From Lagopus muta (Eukaryota > Chordata > Aves > Galliformes > Phasianidae), in NCBI RefSeq assembly GCF_023343835.1, contig NC_064466.1:186001-250000 (forward strand): a DNA stretch of 64,000 bases, in the 5' to 3' direction. The notes beneath the pieces were generated by a model. It worked only from the letters and a program-made list of their open reading frames with translations, was not told where the DNA came from and did no database searches. Every line of letters begins with the position of its first letter. Within the stretch, counting starts at the first letter, position 1. Positions 44,601 to 59,600 of the stretch are shown here, piece after piece. The translations under genes were made by a program, and so were the position numbers.

Positions 44601-47600
44601 TCAGCAATACTCCGAATAATCCTCCTCCACGTAGTTGGCGGGGAACCATCCGACCTGGGGGGGGGGGAGGAGGAAGGATATGGGGTGAGGCCCTATGGGG
44701 CGGGGAGAGGGGAAAAGGGGTCGTGGGGGTTCTGTGGGGCCGTACCCGCCCATAGATCTCCCCTTTCCACCATCCCGGATGCCCCTTTTTGCTGAGCACG
44801 CGGATGATGTCCCCTTCCCGCAGCGTCAGCTCCGTCCGGTCGCGGGCGCAGAAATCATAGCGAGCTTTGGCCGACCCGAAATTACGCACGGCCCCTGTGG
44901 GGTTTGGGGGGTTAAGAATGGGTCACCCCACAGCCCACCCCATGGCCGAGCCTCCCCTTCTTCCACCCCCCCCAACCCCCCCAAATCCCCATTGCTGTCA
45001 CCCCACAACTCAACCCATCACCCCACAACTCAACCCATCCCAACTCGTCACTCTCAGCCGTTCCTCCTTTCTGCCATCCATAATGATGGACCCCAAAACT
45101 CTGCCCCACCGCCACCCCATCTTCCCCCCCCCCCCAAATCCCCATTGCTGTGACCCCACAACTCAACCCATCCCGACTCGTCGCCCCCAAATCCCCATTG
45201 CTGTCACCCCACAACTCAACCCATCCCGACTCGTCGCTCTCGGCCGTTCCTCCTTTCTGCCATCCATAATGATGGACCCCAAAACTCTGCCCCACTGCCA
45301 CCCCATCTTCCTCCCCCCCCCCAGCCCCCCCTAAATCCCCATTGCTGTCACCCCAGAACTCAACCCATCACCCCACAACTCAACCCATCCCGACTCATTG
45401 CTCTCGGCCGTTCCTCCTTTCTGCCATCCATAATGATGGACCCCAAAACTCTGCCCCACTGCCACCCCATCTTCCTCCCCCCCCCCCCCAAATCCCCATT
45501 GCTGTCACCCCACAACTCAACCCATCACCCCACAACTCAACCCACCCCAACTCGTCGCTCTCGGCCGTTCCTCCTTTCTGCCATCCATAATGATGGACCC
45601 CCAAAAATCCGCCCCACTGCCACCCCATCTTCCTCCCCCCCCCCCCCAAATCCCCATTGCTGTCACCCCACAACTCAACCCATCCCGACTCGTCGCTCTC
45701 GGCCGTTCCTCCTTTCTGCCATCCATAATGATGGACCCCCAAAACTCTGCCCCACTTCCTCCCCTTCTTCCTCCCCCCCCAACCCCCCCCCACATCCCCA
45801 TTGCTGTCACCCCACAACTCAACCCACCCCAACTCATCGCTCTCGGCCGTTCCTCCTTTCTGCCATCCATAATGATGGACCCCAAAACTCTGCCCCACTG
45901 CCACCCCATCTTCCTCCCCCCCCAACCCCCCCCAAATCCCCATTGCTGTCACCCCACAACTCAACCCATCCCAACTCGTTGCTCTCAGCCATTCCTCCTT
46001 TCTGCCATCCATAATGATGGACCCCAAAACTCTGCCCCACCGCCACCCCATCTTCCTCCCCCAACCCCCCCAAACCCCCATTGCTGTCACCCCACAACTC
46101 AACCCATCCCAACTCGTCGCTCTCATATCCCAAATCCCACCCATTCCACCACCTCCATCCCATATCCCAAATCCTAATCATCCCATCACCACCACCACCT
46201 CCATCCCACCCCACACCCCAATTCCCACCCACCCCACCACCTCCATCCTGCCCCATATCCCAAATCCGACCCACCCACCTCCATCCATTCCCATACCCCA
46301 AATCCCATCCATCCCAACACCACCACCACCTCCATCCCACCCCCTACCCCAAATCCCACCCATCCCATCACCTCCATCCCATATCCCAAATCCTAATCAT
46401 CCCATCACCACCACCACCTCCATCCCACCCCATAACCCAAATCCCACCCAGCCCACCACCTCTATCCCACCCCAATACCCCAAATCCTACCCACCCACCT
46501 CCATCCATTCCCATACCCAAATCCCATCCATCCCATCACCTCCATCCCATATCCCAAATCCTAATCATCCCATCACCAGCACCACCTCCATCCCACCCCC
46601 TACCCCAAATCCTACCCATCCCACCACCTCCATCCCCATCCCATCACCACCACCACCTCCATCCCACCACATATCCCAAATCCTACCCATCCCATCAGCT
46701 TCACCCCATACCCAAATCCTACCCCATCCCACCACCACTACCACCACTTCCATCCCACCCCATACCCAAATCCCATCCATCCCAACACCACCACCACCTC
46801 CATCCCACCATATAACCCAAATCCCACCCATCCCACCACCTCCATCCCACCCCATACCCCAAATCCTACCCACCCACCAATACCACCTCCATCCCATATC
46901 CCAAATCCTATTCATCCCACTGCCACCACCACCTCCATCCCACCCCATACCCAAATCCTACCCCACCCCACCACCACCACCACTTCCATCCCACCCCACA
47001 CCCCAAATCCCACCCATCCCATCACCTCCATCCCATATCCCAAATCCTGATCATCCCATCACCACCACCACCTCCATCCCACCCCCATACCCCAAATCCT
47101 ACCCACCCACCTCCACCCCACCCCATAACCCAAATCCTACACATCCCACCACCTCCATCCCACCCCATACCCCAAATCCTACCCACCCACCAATACCACC
47201 TCCATCCCATATCCCAAATCCTATTCATCCCACCACCACCACCTCCATCCCACCCCATATCCCAAATCCTACCTATCCCATCAGCTTCACCCCATACCCA
47301 AATCCTACCCCATCCCACCACCATCACCACCACCTCCATCCCACCCCAATACCCCAAATCCTACCCACCCACCTCCATCCATTCCCATACCCAAATCCCA
47401 TCCATCCCACCACCACCACCTCCATCCCACCCCACACCCCAAATCCCACCCATCCCACCACCTCCATCCCATATCCCAAATCCTAATCATCCCATCACCA
47501 CCACCTCCATCCCACCCCATAACCAAATCCTTCCCACCCACCTCCATCCCATCCCATACCCAAATCCCACCCATCCCTCCACCTCCATCCCGCCCCACAC

Positions 47601-50600
47601 ACCAAATCCTATTCATCCCACTACCACCACCTCCATCCCACTCCATATCCCAAATCCCACCCATTCCACCACCTCCATCCCATATCCCAAATCCTAATCA
47701 TCCCATCACCACCACCACCTCCATCCCACCCCCCTACCCCAAATCCTACCCACCCACCTCCACCCCACCCCATAACCCAAATCCTACACATCCCACCACC
47801 TCCATCCCACCCCACATCCCAAATCCCACCCCACCCACCACCACCTCCTCTGCCCCCCATCCCACCACCACCACCTCCCGTGGGTCCCTGCTGCCTCTGT
47901 TCCACCACCACTCATCCCGGTGGACCCCACCACGTCCATCCAAACCCCATGGCGGACCTTCCCCCATCCAACCCACCATCCCCCCCCAATCCCTGCCCCA
48001 CATCCTACCAGGGGGTCGTGGGCTGGTCCTCCTCTCGGGCTCCTTGAATGGCACCAGCAGGGCCGTGTCCAGAGCCTTGAAGCAATCCTTGAGCGAGTTG
48101 CACTGGTAGAACTCTACCAGATCCTATGGGGGATGCGACGGTGGGGTCACCACAAGCCCCCAGCCCCATCCTGCTTCCCCCAGGCAGCGGGGTTGGGGTG
48201 AGAGGACGGGGAATGGGGGTCCGACGCTCACCACCAGCCCCTTGAAGGCCTTCTTCTCGTTGAGGCGATACAGCCCCTCGCCCGTCATCACCTTGATGTG
48301 CTTCACCTCCGCACGGTACCTGGGCAGGGGGATGTGGGGCTGGGCACTGCCACCACCCCCCCTCTGATCCCATCCCCAAATCCCACCCACCCATCACCTC
48401 CATCCCACCCTATAACCCAAATCCCACCCATCCCAATACCACCACCACCACCTCCATTCCACCCCACAACCCAAATCCAATCGATCCCACCACCACCTCC
48501 ATCGCACCCCAGAACCCAAATGCCACCCATCCCATCACCCCGACCCCATACCCAAATCCTACCCACCCCACCACCTCTATCCCACCCCATAACCCAGATC
48601 CAACCCATCCCACCACCACCTCCATACCACCCCATACCCAAATCCTCCCCATCCCACCACCATCACCACCTCCATCCCACCCCATAACCAAATCCCACCC
48701 ATCCCAATACCACCACCACCACCTCCATCCCACCCCATACCCCAAATCCCACCCATCCCATCACCTCCATCCCACCCCATACTCAAATCCTACCCACCAC
48801 CACCTCTATTCCACCCCATACCCAAATCCTACCCATCCCATCACCTCCATCCCACCCCATACCCAAATCCTAATCATCCCAACACCTCCATCCCACCCCA
48901 GAACCCAAATCCCACCCATCCCACCACCTCCACCCCATACCCAAATCCTACCCATCCCACCACCTCCATCCCACCCCACACCCCAAATCCTACCCACCCA
49001 CCTCCATCCATTCCCATACCCAAATCCCATCCATCCTACCACCACCACCACCTCCATCCCACCCCATACCCAAATCCTACCCACCCACCCATCACCTCCA
49101 TCCCACCCCATACCCCAAATCCCCCCCATCCCACCACCTCCACCCCTTACCCAAATCCCACCCATCCCACCACCATCACCTCCACCCCACTCTCAAGATC
49201 CATCCCTACCCTTCCAATCTGACCGCCATACACCATGGAGGACCTCCCTACATCCCCCCCATCGTCACCACCCGACCCCCCCCCAAATCCTGAGGCTCGT
49301 CCCCACGGATGCCCCCCAAACCCTACTTGATGCTGATGGCAAATTCTCCCGTGTCCTTCACCCGCTGCCGCACCAGGAACGTGCCATCAGAGCGGGGGGT
49401 CAGGATCTGTTCCGCTTCCCCCCTTTCCATGGGGCCGGCGTACCTGGGGTGGGGAAGGGTGGGCTTCTGAGACCCCCAAATCTGCACCCCATTGTTGTTA
49501 TGGGGTGATATGGGGGGGGGGGGGAGGGTTGTATAGGATCTATGGGGCTCCGGGGAAGGATGGGGGAGGGTCTGTGTGCTGGGGTGACTCTGGTGACTTG
49601 ATGAGGGTTTGAGGCCATAGGGTGACCCCAAAAATGATGAGGTGAAGGATTCGTTGGGTCCCTGTGGCTATGGGGTGAGGATTGGGGTGAGGGGCCGGCG
49701 ACTATGGAGGCCTTAAAAGACAATTTGGGGTTATGGGGTGGGATTCGAGGGGACCCCAACACTGACCAGAGGTAGACAGAGAGATCCGGCAGCGGCGCCT
49801 GTGGGGCAGAGGGAGGGATGGGGATGAAGGGGGGCAGAGGGCGCCTCCCCCAAAGCCCCCATATCCCACAGACACCCCCATATCCCACAGACAACCCCAT
49901 ATCCCACCCCCATATCCCACAGACACCCCCTTATCCCATAGACACCCCCTTATACCACAGACAACCCCATATCCCACCCCCATATCCCACCCCCATATCC
50001 CACAGACACCCCCTTATCCCACAGACACCCCCATATCCCACCCCATATCCCACTGACACCCCCATATCCCACAGACACCCCCATATCCCACCCCCATATC
50101 CCACAGACACCCCATATCCCACAGACAGCCCCATATCTCACCCCCATATCCCACAGACACCCCCATATCCCACAGACACCCCCTTATCCCATAGACACCC
50201 CCTTATCCCACATACACCCCCATATCCCACAGACAACCCCATATCCCACCCCCATATCCCACAGACACCCCCTTATCCCACAGACAACCCCATATCCCAC
50301 CCCCATATCCCACAGTCACCCCCTTATCCCACAGACAACCCCATATCCCACAGACACCCCCATATCCCACAGACACCCCCATATCCCGCCCCCTTCTCCC
50401 ACAGACACCCCCATATCCCACAGACACCCCCAAATCCCACAGACACCCCCATATCCCACCCCCTTATCCCACAGACACCCCCATATCCCACCCCCATATC
50501 CCACAGACAACCCCATATCCCACAGACAACCCCATATCCCACCCCCATATCCCACAGACACCCCCATATCCCACAGACACCCCCTTATCCCATAGACACC

Positions 50601-53600
50601 CCCTTATACCACAGACAACCCCATATCCCACAGACACCCCCATATCCCCCCCCATATCCCACAGACACCCCCATATCCCACCCCCTTATCCTACAGACAA
50701 CCCCATATCCCACAGACACCCCCATATTCCACAGACAGCCCCATATCCCATAGACACCCCCATATCTCACCCCCACATCCCACAGACACCCCCTTATCCC
50801 ACAGACAACCCCATATCCCACCCCCATATCCCACCCCCATATCCCACAGACACCCCCTTATCCCACCCCCATATCCCACAGAAACCCCTTATCCCACAGA
50901 CAACCCCATATCCCACAGACAACCCCATATCCCACCCCCTTATCCCACAGTCACCCCCATATCCCATATCCCACCCCCTTATCCCACAGAAACCCCATAT
51001 CCCACAGACACCCCCATATCCCACAGACACCCCCATATCCCATAGACACCCCCATATCCCACCCCCATGTCCCATATCCCACCCCCATATCCCATAGACA
51101 CCCCCATATCCCACCCCCGTATCCCACAGACACCCCCTTATCCCGTAGACACCCCCATATCCCACAGACAACCCCATATCCCACCCTTTATCCCACAGAC
51201 ACCCCCATATCCCATAGACACCTCCATATCCCACAGTCACCCCCATATCCCACAGACACCCCCATATCCCACAGTCACCCCCATATCCCACAGACACCCC
51301 CATATCCCACCCCCATATCCCACAGACACCCCCACATCCCACGAAACATCCAACATATGGGGCACATCCCCACCGTGCCCAGCCCTTGCAGCTCCTTGGA
51401 GACGTTGTAGGGGATCTCAGGGTGTTTTGGGGTCCCTGTACTCACACAGATGAAGGGTCTGACAGCAGCACAGGGGAACCAGCCCGTCTCACCATTGACC
51501 ACGTTCCTGCCCTGCAGACAAAGCCCCACATGGAGACCCATCCTCAGTACGGCTGTAGGAACCCGGCCCCACTTTGGGGTCCGTCCTGACACAGCCGTGG
51601 GGGCGCATCTCTCCATAAAGGGTCTGTCCCAATAGTGAGGGTCCATCCCTACAATGCTTATAGGGGATTTGTCCCCACTATGGGATCCATCCCGACAAGG
51701 TTGTGGAGACCCATCTGGCCATAAAGGATCTGCCCCACGATGGAGATCCATCCCTACAGTGGTTATAGGGGATCCGTCCCCACTATCAGTGGTTATAGGG
51801 GATCTGTCCCCACTATGGGGTCCATCCTAATGTGGCCATGGAGACCCACCTTCATCATGGCCATAAAGGATCTGCCCCAAAAGTGAGGGTCCATCCCTAC
51901 AATGGTTATAGGGGATCCGTCCCCTCTATAGGATCCATCCTGACACAGCCATGGAGACCCACCTTCATCATGGCCATAAAGGATCTGTCCCCACAATGGA
52001 GATCCATCCCTACAATGGTTATAGGGGATTTGTCCCCATTATGGGGTCTGACCTGACGTGTCCATTAAGACCCACCTTCATCATGGCCATAAAGGATCTG
52101 CCCCCATGATGGAGATCCATCCCTACAATGCTTATAGGGGATCCGTCCCCATTATGGGGTCTGACCTGACGTGTCCATTAAGACCCACCTTCATCATGGC
52201 CATAAGGGATCAGCCCCCACACTGAAGGCCTGTCCCTACAATGGTTATAGGGGATTTGTCCCCACTATGGGGTCTGTCCTGACACAACCACAGAGACCCA
52301 CCTTCATCATGGCCATAAAGGATCTGCCCCCACAATGGAGATCCATCCCTACAATGGTCATAGGGGATTTGTCCCCACTATCAGTGGTTATAGGGGATTT
52401 GTCCCCACTATGGGATCCATCCCAACACAGCCATGGAGACCCACCTTCATCATGGCCATAAAGGATCTGCCCCCACGATGGAGATCCATCCCTACAATGG
52501 TTATAGGGGATTTGTCCCCACTATGGGGTCCATCCTGACGCGGCCGTGGGGACCCATCTGGCCATATAGGATTTGCCCCATGATGGAGATCCATCCCTAC
52601 AGTGGTTATAGGGGATCTGGCCCCTGTATAGGATCCATTCTGACACAGCCATGGAGACCCACCTTCATCATGGCCATAAAGGATCTGTCCCAAAAGTGGG
52701 GGTCCATCCCTACAATGGTTATAGGGGATCTACCCCCACTATGGGGTCCATCCCAACACAGCCATAGGGACCCATCTGGCCATAAAGGATCTGCCCCACG
52801 ATGGAGATCCATCCCTACAATGCTTATAGGGGATTCATCCCCACTATAGGATCCATCCTGACACAGCCATGGAGACCCACCTTCATCATGGCCATAAAGG
52901 ATCTGCCCCAATAGTGAGGGTCCATCCCTACAATGGTTATAAGGGATCTGTCCCCACTATGGGGTCCAACCTGAAGTGGCCATGGAGACCCACCTTCGTC
53001 ATGGCCATAAAAGATCTGCCCCCATAGTGAGGGTCCATCCCTACAATGGTTATAGGGGATCCATCCCCACTATGGGATCCATCCTGACACAACCACAGAG
53101 ACCCACCTTCATCATGGCCATAAAGGATCTGCCCCCACAATGGAGATCCATCCCTACAATGGTCATAGGGGATTTGTCCCCACTATCAGTGGTTATAGGG
53201 GATTTGTCCCCACTATGGGGTCTGTCCTGACACGGCCATGGAGACCCACCTTCAACATGGCCATAAAGGATCTGCCCCCACATTGAAGGCCTGTCCCTAC
53301 AACGGTCATAGGGGATCCATCCCCACTTTGGGGTCCATCCTGACACAACACAGAGACCCACCTTCATCATGGCCATAAAGGATCTGTCCCAGTAGTGAGG
53401 GTCCATCCCTACAGTGGTTATAGGGGATCTGTCCCCACTATGGGATCCATCCCAACAAGGTTGTGGAGACCCATCTGGCCATAAAGGATCTGCCCCCACG
53501 ATGGAGATCCATGCCTACAATGGTTATAGGGGATTTGTCCCCACTATGGGGTCCATCCTGACCTGTCCATTAAGACCCACCTTCATCATGGCCATATAGG

Positions 53601-56600
53601 ATCTGTCCTAGTAGTGAGAGTCCATCCCTACAATGGTTATAGGGGATCCGTCCCCACTATTAGTGGTTATAGGGGATTTGTCCCCACTATAGGATCCATC
53701 CTGACACAGCCATGGAGACCCACCTTCATCATGTCCATAAGGGATCTGCCCCAAAAGTGAGGGTCCATCCCTACAATGATTATAGGGGATCCATCCCCAC
53801 TATGGGGTCCATCCTGACACAGCCATGGAGACCCATCTGGCCATAAAGGATCTGCCCCCATAATGGAGATCCATCCCTACAGTGGTTATAGGGGATCCGT
53901 CCCCACTATGGGGTCCATCCTGACACAGCCGTGCAGACCCATCTGGCCATATAGGATTTGCCCCATGATGGAGATCCATCCCTACAATGGTTATAGGGGA
54001 TCTGGCCCCTCTATAGGATCCATTCTGACACAGCCATGGAGACCCACCTTCATCATGGCCATAAAGGATCTGTCCCAATAGTGAGGGTCCATCCCTACAA
54101 TGCTTATAGGGGATTTGTCCCCTCTATAGGATCCATCCTGACACAGCCATGGAGACCCACCTTCATCATGGCCATAAAGGATCTGCCCCCACGATGGAGA
54201 TCCATCCCTACAATGGTTATAGGGGATCCGTCCCCATTATGGGGTCTGTCCTGACACAGCCAGGGAGACCCATCTGGCCATAAAGGATTTGGCCCCATGA
54301 TGGAGATCCATCCCTACAATGGTTATAGGGGATTTGTCCCCACTATCAGTGGTTATAGGGGATTTGTCCCCACTTTGGGGTCCATCCTGACACAGCCATG
54401 GAGACCCACCTTCATCATGGCCATAAAGGATCTGCCCCCATGATGGAGATCCATCCCTACAATGGTTATAGGGGATTTGTCCCCATTATGGGGTCTGACC
54501 TGACGTGTCCATTAAGACCCACCTTCATCATGGCCATAAAGGATCTGCCCCCACATTGAGGGCCTGTCCCTACAATGGTTATAGGGGATCCATCCCCACT
54601 TTGGGGTCTGTCCTGACACAACCACAGAGACCCACCTTCGTCATGGCCATAAAGGATCTGCCCCCACGATGGAGATCCATCCCTACAATGGTCATAGGGG
54701 ATTTGTCCCCACTATGGGATCCATCCCGACAAGGTTGTGGAGACCCATCTGGCCATAAAGGATCTGCCCCACGATGGAGATCCATCCCTACAGTGGTTAT
54801 AGGGGATCCGTCCCCACTATCAGTGGTTATAGGGGATCTGTCCCCACTATGGGGTCCATCCTAATGTGGCCATGGAGACCCACCTTCATCATGGCCATAA
54901 AGGATCTGCCCCAAAAGTGAGGGTCCATCCCTACAATGGTTATAGGGGATCCGTCCCCTCTATAGGATCCATCCTGACACAGCCATGGAGACCCACCTTC
55001 ATCATGGCCATAAAGGATCTGTCCCCACAATGGAGATCCATCCCTACAATGGTTATAGGGGATTTGTCCCCATTATGGGGTCTGACCTGACGTGTCCATT
55101 AAGACCCACCTTCATCATGGCCATAAAGGATCTGCCCCCATGATGGAGATCCATCCCTACAATGCTTATAGGGGATCCGTCCCCATTATGGGGTCTGACC
55201 TGACGTGTCCATTAAGACCCACCTTCATCATGGCCATAAGGGATCAGCCCCCACACTGAAGGCCTGTCCCTACAATGGTTATAGGGGATTTGTCCCCACT
55301 ATGGGGTCTGTCCTGACACAACCACAGAGACCCACCTTCATCATGGCCATAAAGGATCTGCCCCCACAATGGAGATCCATCCCTACAATGGTCATAGGGG
55401 ATTTGTCCCCACTATCAGTGGTTATAGGGGATTTGTCCCCACTATGGGATCCATCCCAACACAGCCATGGAGACCCACCTTCATCATGGCCATAAAGGAT
55501 CTGCCCCCACGATGGAGATCCATCCCTACAATGGTTATAGGGGATTTGTCCCCACTATGGGGTCCATCCTGACGCGGCCGTGGGGACCCATCTGGCCATA
55601 TAGGATTTGCCCCATGATGGAGATCCATCCCTACAGTGGTTATAGGGGATCTGGCCCCTGTATAGGATCCATTCTGACACAGCCATGGAGACCCACCTTC
55701 ATCATGGCCATAAAGGATCTGTCCCAAAAGTGGGGGTCCATCCCTACAATGGTTATAGGGGATCTACCCCCACTATGGGGTCCATCCCAACACAGCCATA
55801 GGGACCCATCTGGCCATAAAGGATCTGCCCCACGATGGAGATCCATCCCTACAATGCTTATAGGGGATTCATCCCCACTATAGGATCCATCCTGACACAG
55901 CCATGGAGACCCACCTTCATCATGGCCATAAAGGATCTGCCCCAATAGTGAGGGTCCATCCCTACAATGGTTATAAGGGATCTGTCCCCACTATGGGGTC
56001 CAACCTGAAGTGGCCATGGAGACCCACCTTCGTCATGGCCATAAAAGATCTGCCCCCATAGTGAGGGTCCATCCCTACAATGGTTATAGGGGATCCATCC
56101 CCACTATGGGATCCATCCTGACACAACCACAGAGACCCACCTTCATCATGGCCATAAAGGATCTGCCCCCACAATGGAGATCCATCCCTACAATGGTCAT
56201 AGGGGATTTGTCCCCACTATCAGTGGTTATAGGGGATTTGTCCCCACTATGGGGTCTGTCCTGACACGGCCATGGAGACCCACCTTCAACATGGCCATAA
56301 AGGATCTGCCCCCACATTGAAGGCCTGTCCCTACAACGGTCATAGGGGATCCATCCCCACTTTGGGGTCCATCCTGACACAACACAGAGACCCACCTTCA
56401 TCATGGCCATAAAGGATCTGTCCCAGTAGTGAGGGTCCATCCCTACAGTGGTTATAGGGGATCTGTCCCCACTATGGGATCCATCCCAACAAGGTTGTGG
56501 AGACCCATCTGGCCATAAAGGATCTGCCCCCACGATGGAGATCCATGCCTACAATGGTTATAGGGGATTTGTCCCCACTATGGGGTCCATCCTGACCTGT

Positions 56601-59600
56601 CCATTAAGACCCACCTTCATCATGGCCATATAGGATCTGTCCTAGTAGTGAGAGTCCATCCCTACAATGGTTATAGGGGATCCGTCCCCACTATTAGTGG
56701 TTATAGGGGATTTGTCCCCACTATAGGATCCATCCTGACACAGCCATGGAGACCCACCTTCATCATGTCCATAAGGGATCTGCCCCAAAAGTGAGGGTCC
56801 ATCCCTACAATGATTATAGGGGATCCATCCCCACTATGGGGTCCATCCTGACACAGCCATGGAGACCCATCTGGCCATAAAGGATCTGCCCCCATAATGG
56901 AGATCCATCCCTACAGTGGTTATAGGGGATCTGTCCCCACTATGGGGTCCATCCTGACACAGCCGTGCAGACCCATCTGGCCATATAGGATTTGCCCCAC
57001 GATGGAGATCCATCCCTACAGTGGTTATAGGGGATCTGGCCCCTCTATAGGATCCATCCTGACACAGCCATGGAGACCCACCTTCATCATGGCCATAAAG
57101 GATCTGTCCCAATAGTGAGGCTCCATCCCTACAATGGTTATAGGGGATCCATCCCCACTATGGGATCCATCCTGACACAGCCGTGGGGACCCATCTGGCC
57201 ATAAAGGATCTGCCCCCACGATGGGGATCCATCCCTTCAATGCTTATAGGGGATTTGTCCCCACTATGGGGTCCAACCTGACGCGGCCGTGGGGATCTAT
57301 CCCTACGATGGCCATAGGGCTCCTGTCCCCATTTTGGGGTCCATCCTGTCCCAACCTGGTGGGATCAGTCCCCATAGCCGTGACCCCCCCCCCCATGGAA
57401 GACCCCCCCTCCCGCCCCCCACGCCGTCGCCCCTCGCCACCCCCGCTGACCCCCCACCTGCCACCACAGCTGCTCCGCCTCCGCCACCGTTGCCTCCACG
57501 ACGTCCCCAGGGCTGAGACGTAGGGCAGGACCCACATTTCCCGGCGGTGGGGGCACCCCGCTGTAGTGCTGGTTCGCCTCCATCTTGGGCAACCCTATAG
57601 GAAGGAGGAGACGTGATATGGGGCGCTGCGAAGCCACAGACCCCCCCAAAACACCCTGACCCATCGACCCGAGCCCCCCAGCTGGTTCGCCTCCATCTTG
57701 GGCAACCCTATAGGAAGGAGGAGACGTGATATGGGGCGCTGCGAAGCCACGGGACCCCCAAAACGCCCTGACCCATCGACCCGAGCCCCCCAGCTGGTTC
57801 GCCTCCATCTTGGGCAACCCTATAGGAAGGAGGAGATGTGATATGGGGCGCTGCGAAGCCACGGACCCCCCAAAACGCCCTGACCCATCGACCCGAGCCC
57901 CCCAGCTGGTTTGCCTCCATCTTGGGCAACCCTATAGGAAGGAGGAGACGTGATATGGGGCACTGCGAAGCCACGGGGCCCCCAAAACGCCTGCACCCAT
58001 CGACCCGAGCCCCCCAGCTGGTTCGCCTCCATCTTGGGCAACCCTATAGGAAGGAGGAGACGTGATATGGGGTGCTGCGAAGCCACGGACCCCCCAAAAC
58101 GCTTGGACCCATCGACCCGTGCCCCCCAAGCTGTGCTCACCCAGGTCTGCAGCCTTGTTCTCATGAGCCGGGCGCTGGGATTTCATCTGGGGGACCAACA
58201 GAACCCCATTGAGACCCAAGGAGGCGACGGCACCGCCGGCACCTCCCGAATTCGGTGCCTTTTTCACCCGTTTCGCCCTTACCTTCCTGTTGCCAGAGCT
58301 CGGATCTGAGGCGGAAGAGGAACGGCTCGTTAGTTGGGGGGCCAATTAACACCCACCCCAATTAATTCCTTATGCTACTTCTATTCCTTTTGGGGCTGGC
58401 GGCCCTCCTCAGCGGATTCCACAACTCCTGGGGGCATCACTCACCCCATAGCACCCCATCCCCCGCCCCACTCCCCTCCGTTCCCCACCCCATAGCACCC
58501 CAACCCCCCGCCCCACATCAACCCGCTCCCCCAAACCCCACAACTCATCTCACCGGCTCCGCAGGTCCCCATCCTCCCCAAACATTCCTTGTGCGCAGGA
58601 GCCCGGCACCGGTTGCAGCGGTAGCCCTGGTAGAACGTCCCTCTGTGGGGGGGGACAGTTTGGGGTCAGTGGGGTGCAGGGGGGGATGTGGGGGCGCCGT
58701 CGGCAAAGGGGGGCGACCCTCGGATTCTATGGGACTCAACCCATTCTTGACTTTTACCCCGTCAACTTTGCCCTCACCCCAATCCTGAACTCCCCAAACT
58801 TCACTCCAATGCCTGACCCCCGTCCCCAATATTCACCCCAAATCTTGACTATCCCGAAATACCCTCCGATCTTTAACCCCCTTCCCAACTTCACCCCAAT
58901 CCTGAACCCATCCAAAGTCCTCCCCAATCCTAACCCTCCCCTAATCTTCAATCCCTGACCCCCAATTTCACCCCAATCCTAAACCCACCCAACCTTCACC
59001 CTAATCTTTGAGCCCCCCAAACTCCACCCCAATCCTAAACCCACCCAACCTTCACCCTAATCTTTGAGCCCCCCAAACTTCACCCCAATCCTAAACCCAC
59101 CCAACCTTCACCCCCAAATCCACCCCAATCCTAACTGTCCCCCAATCTTCAATCCCTGACCCCCCAAATCCACCCCAATCCTAAACCCACCCAACCTGCA
59201 CCCCAATCTTTGAGCCCCCCCAATTTCACCCCAATCCTAAACCCACCCAACCTTCACCCCAATCTTTCAGCCCCCCCAAATCCACCCCAATCCTAACTGT
59301 CCCCCAATCTTCAATCCCTGACCCCCAATTTCACCCCAATCCTTGAGCCCCCCCCAAACTCCACCCCAGTCCTTGACCCACCCAACCTTCACCCCAATCC
59401 TTGACCCCCCAAACTCCACCCCAATCCTTGACCCACCCAGACCCCAAACTACCCCAATCCTTGACCCCTGATGACCTCACCCCCCACCTCTGGCACCTTC
59501 CCCTTCCCCCCACGCCCCCCCAGCCCCCCCCAGTCCCCCCCCCCCCCCCACTGCCCCCCTACCTCAGCAGCATCTGGCAGGCCCTACAGGACGTGGTGTC

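Noticed and set aside
46014-47486. 490-codon P/H/S/T-rich frame
   Set aside because: CCACCTCCATCCCA minisatellite in a VAV1 intron.
49818-50753. 311-codon PHIPQTPPYPTD frame
   Set aside because: 19-bp minisatellite in a VAV1 intron.
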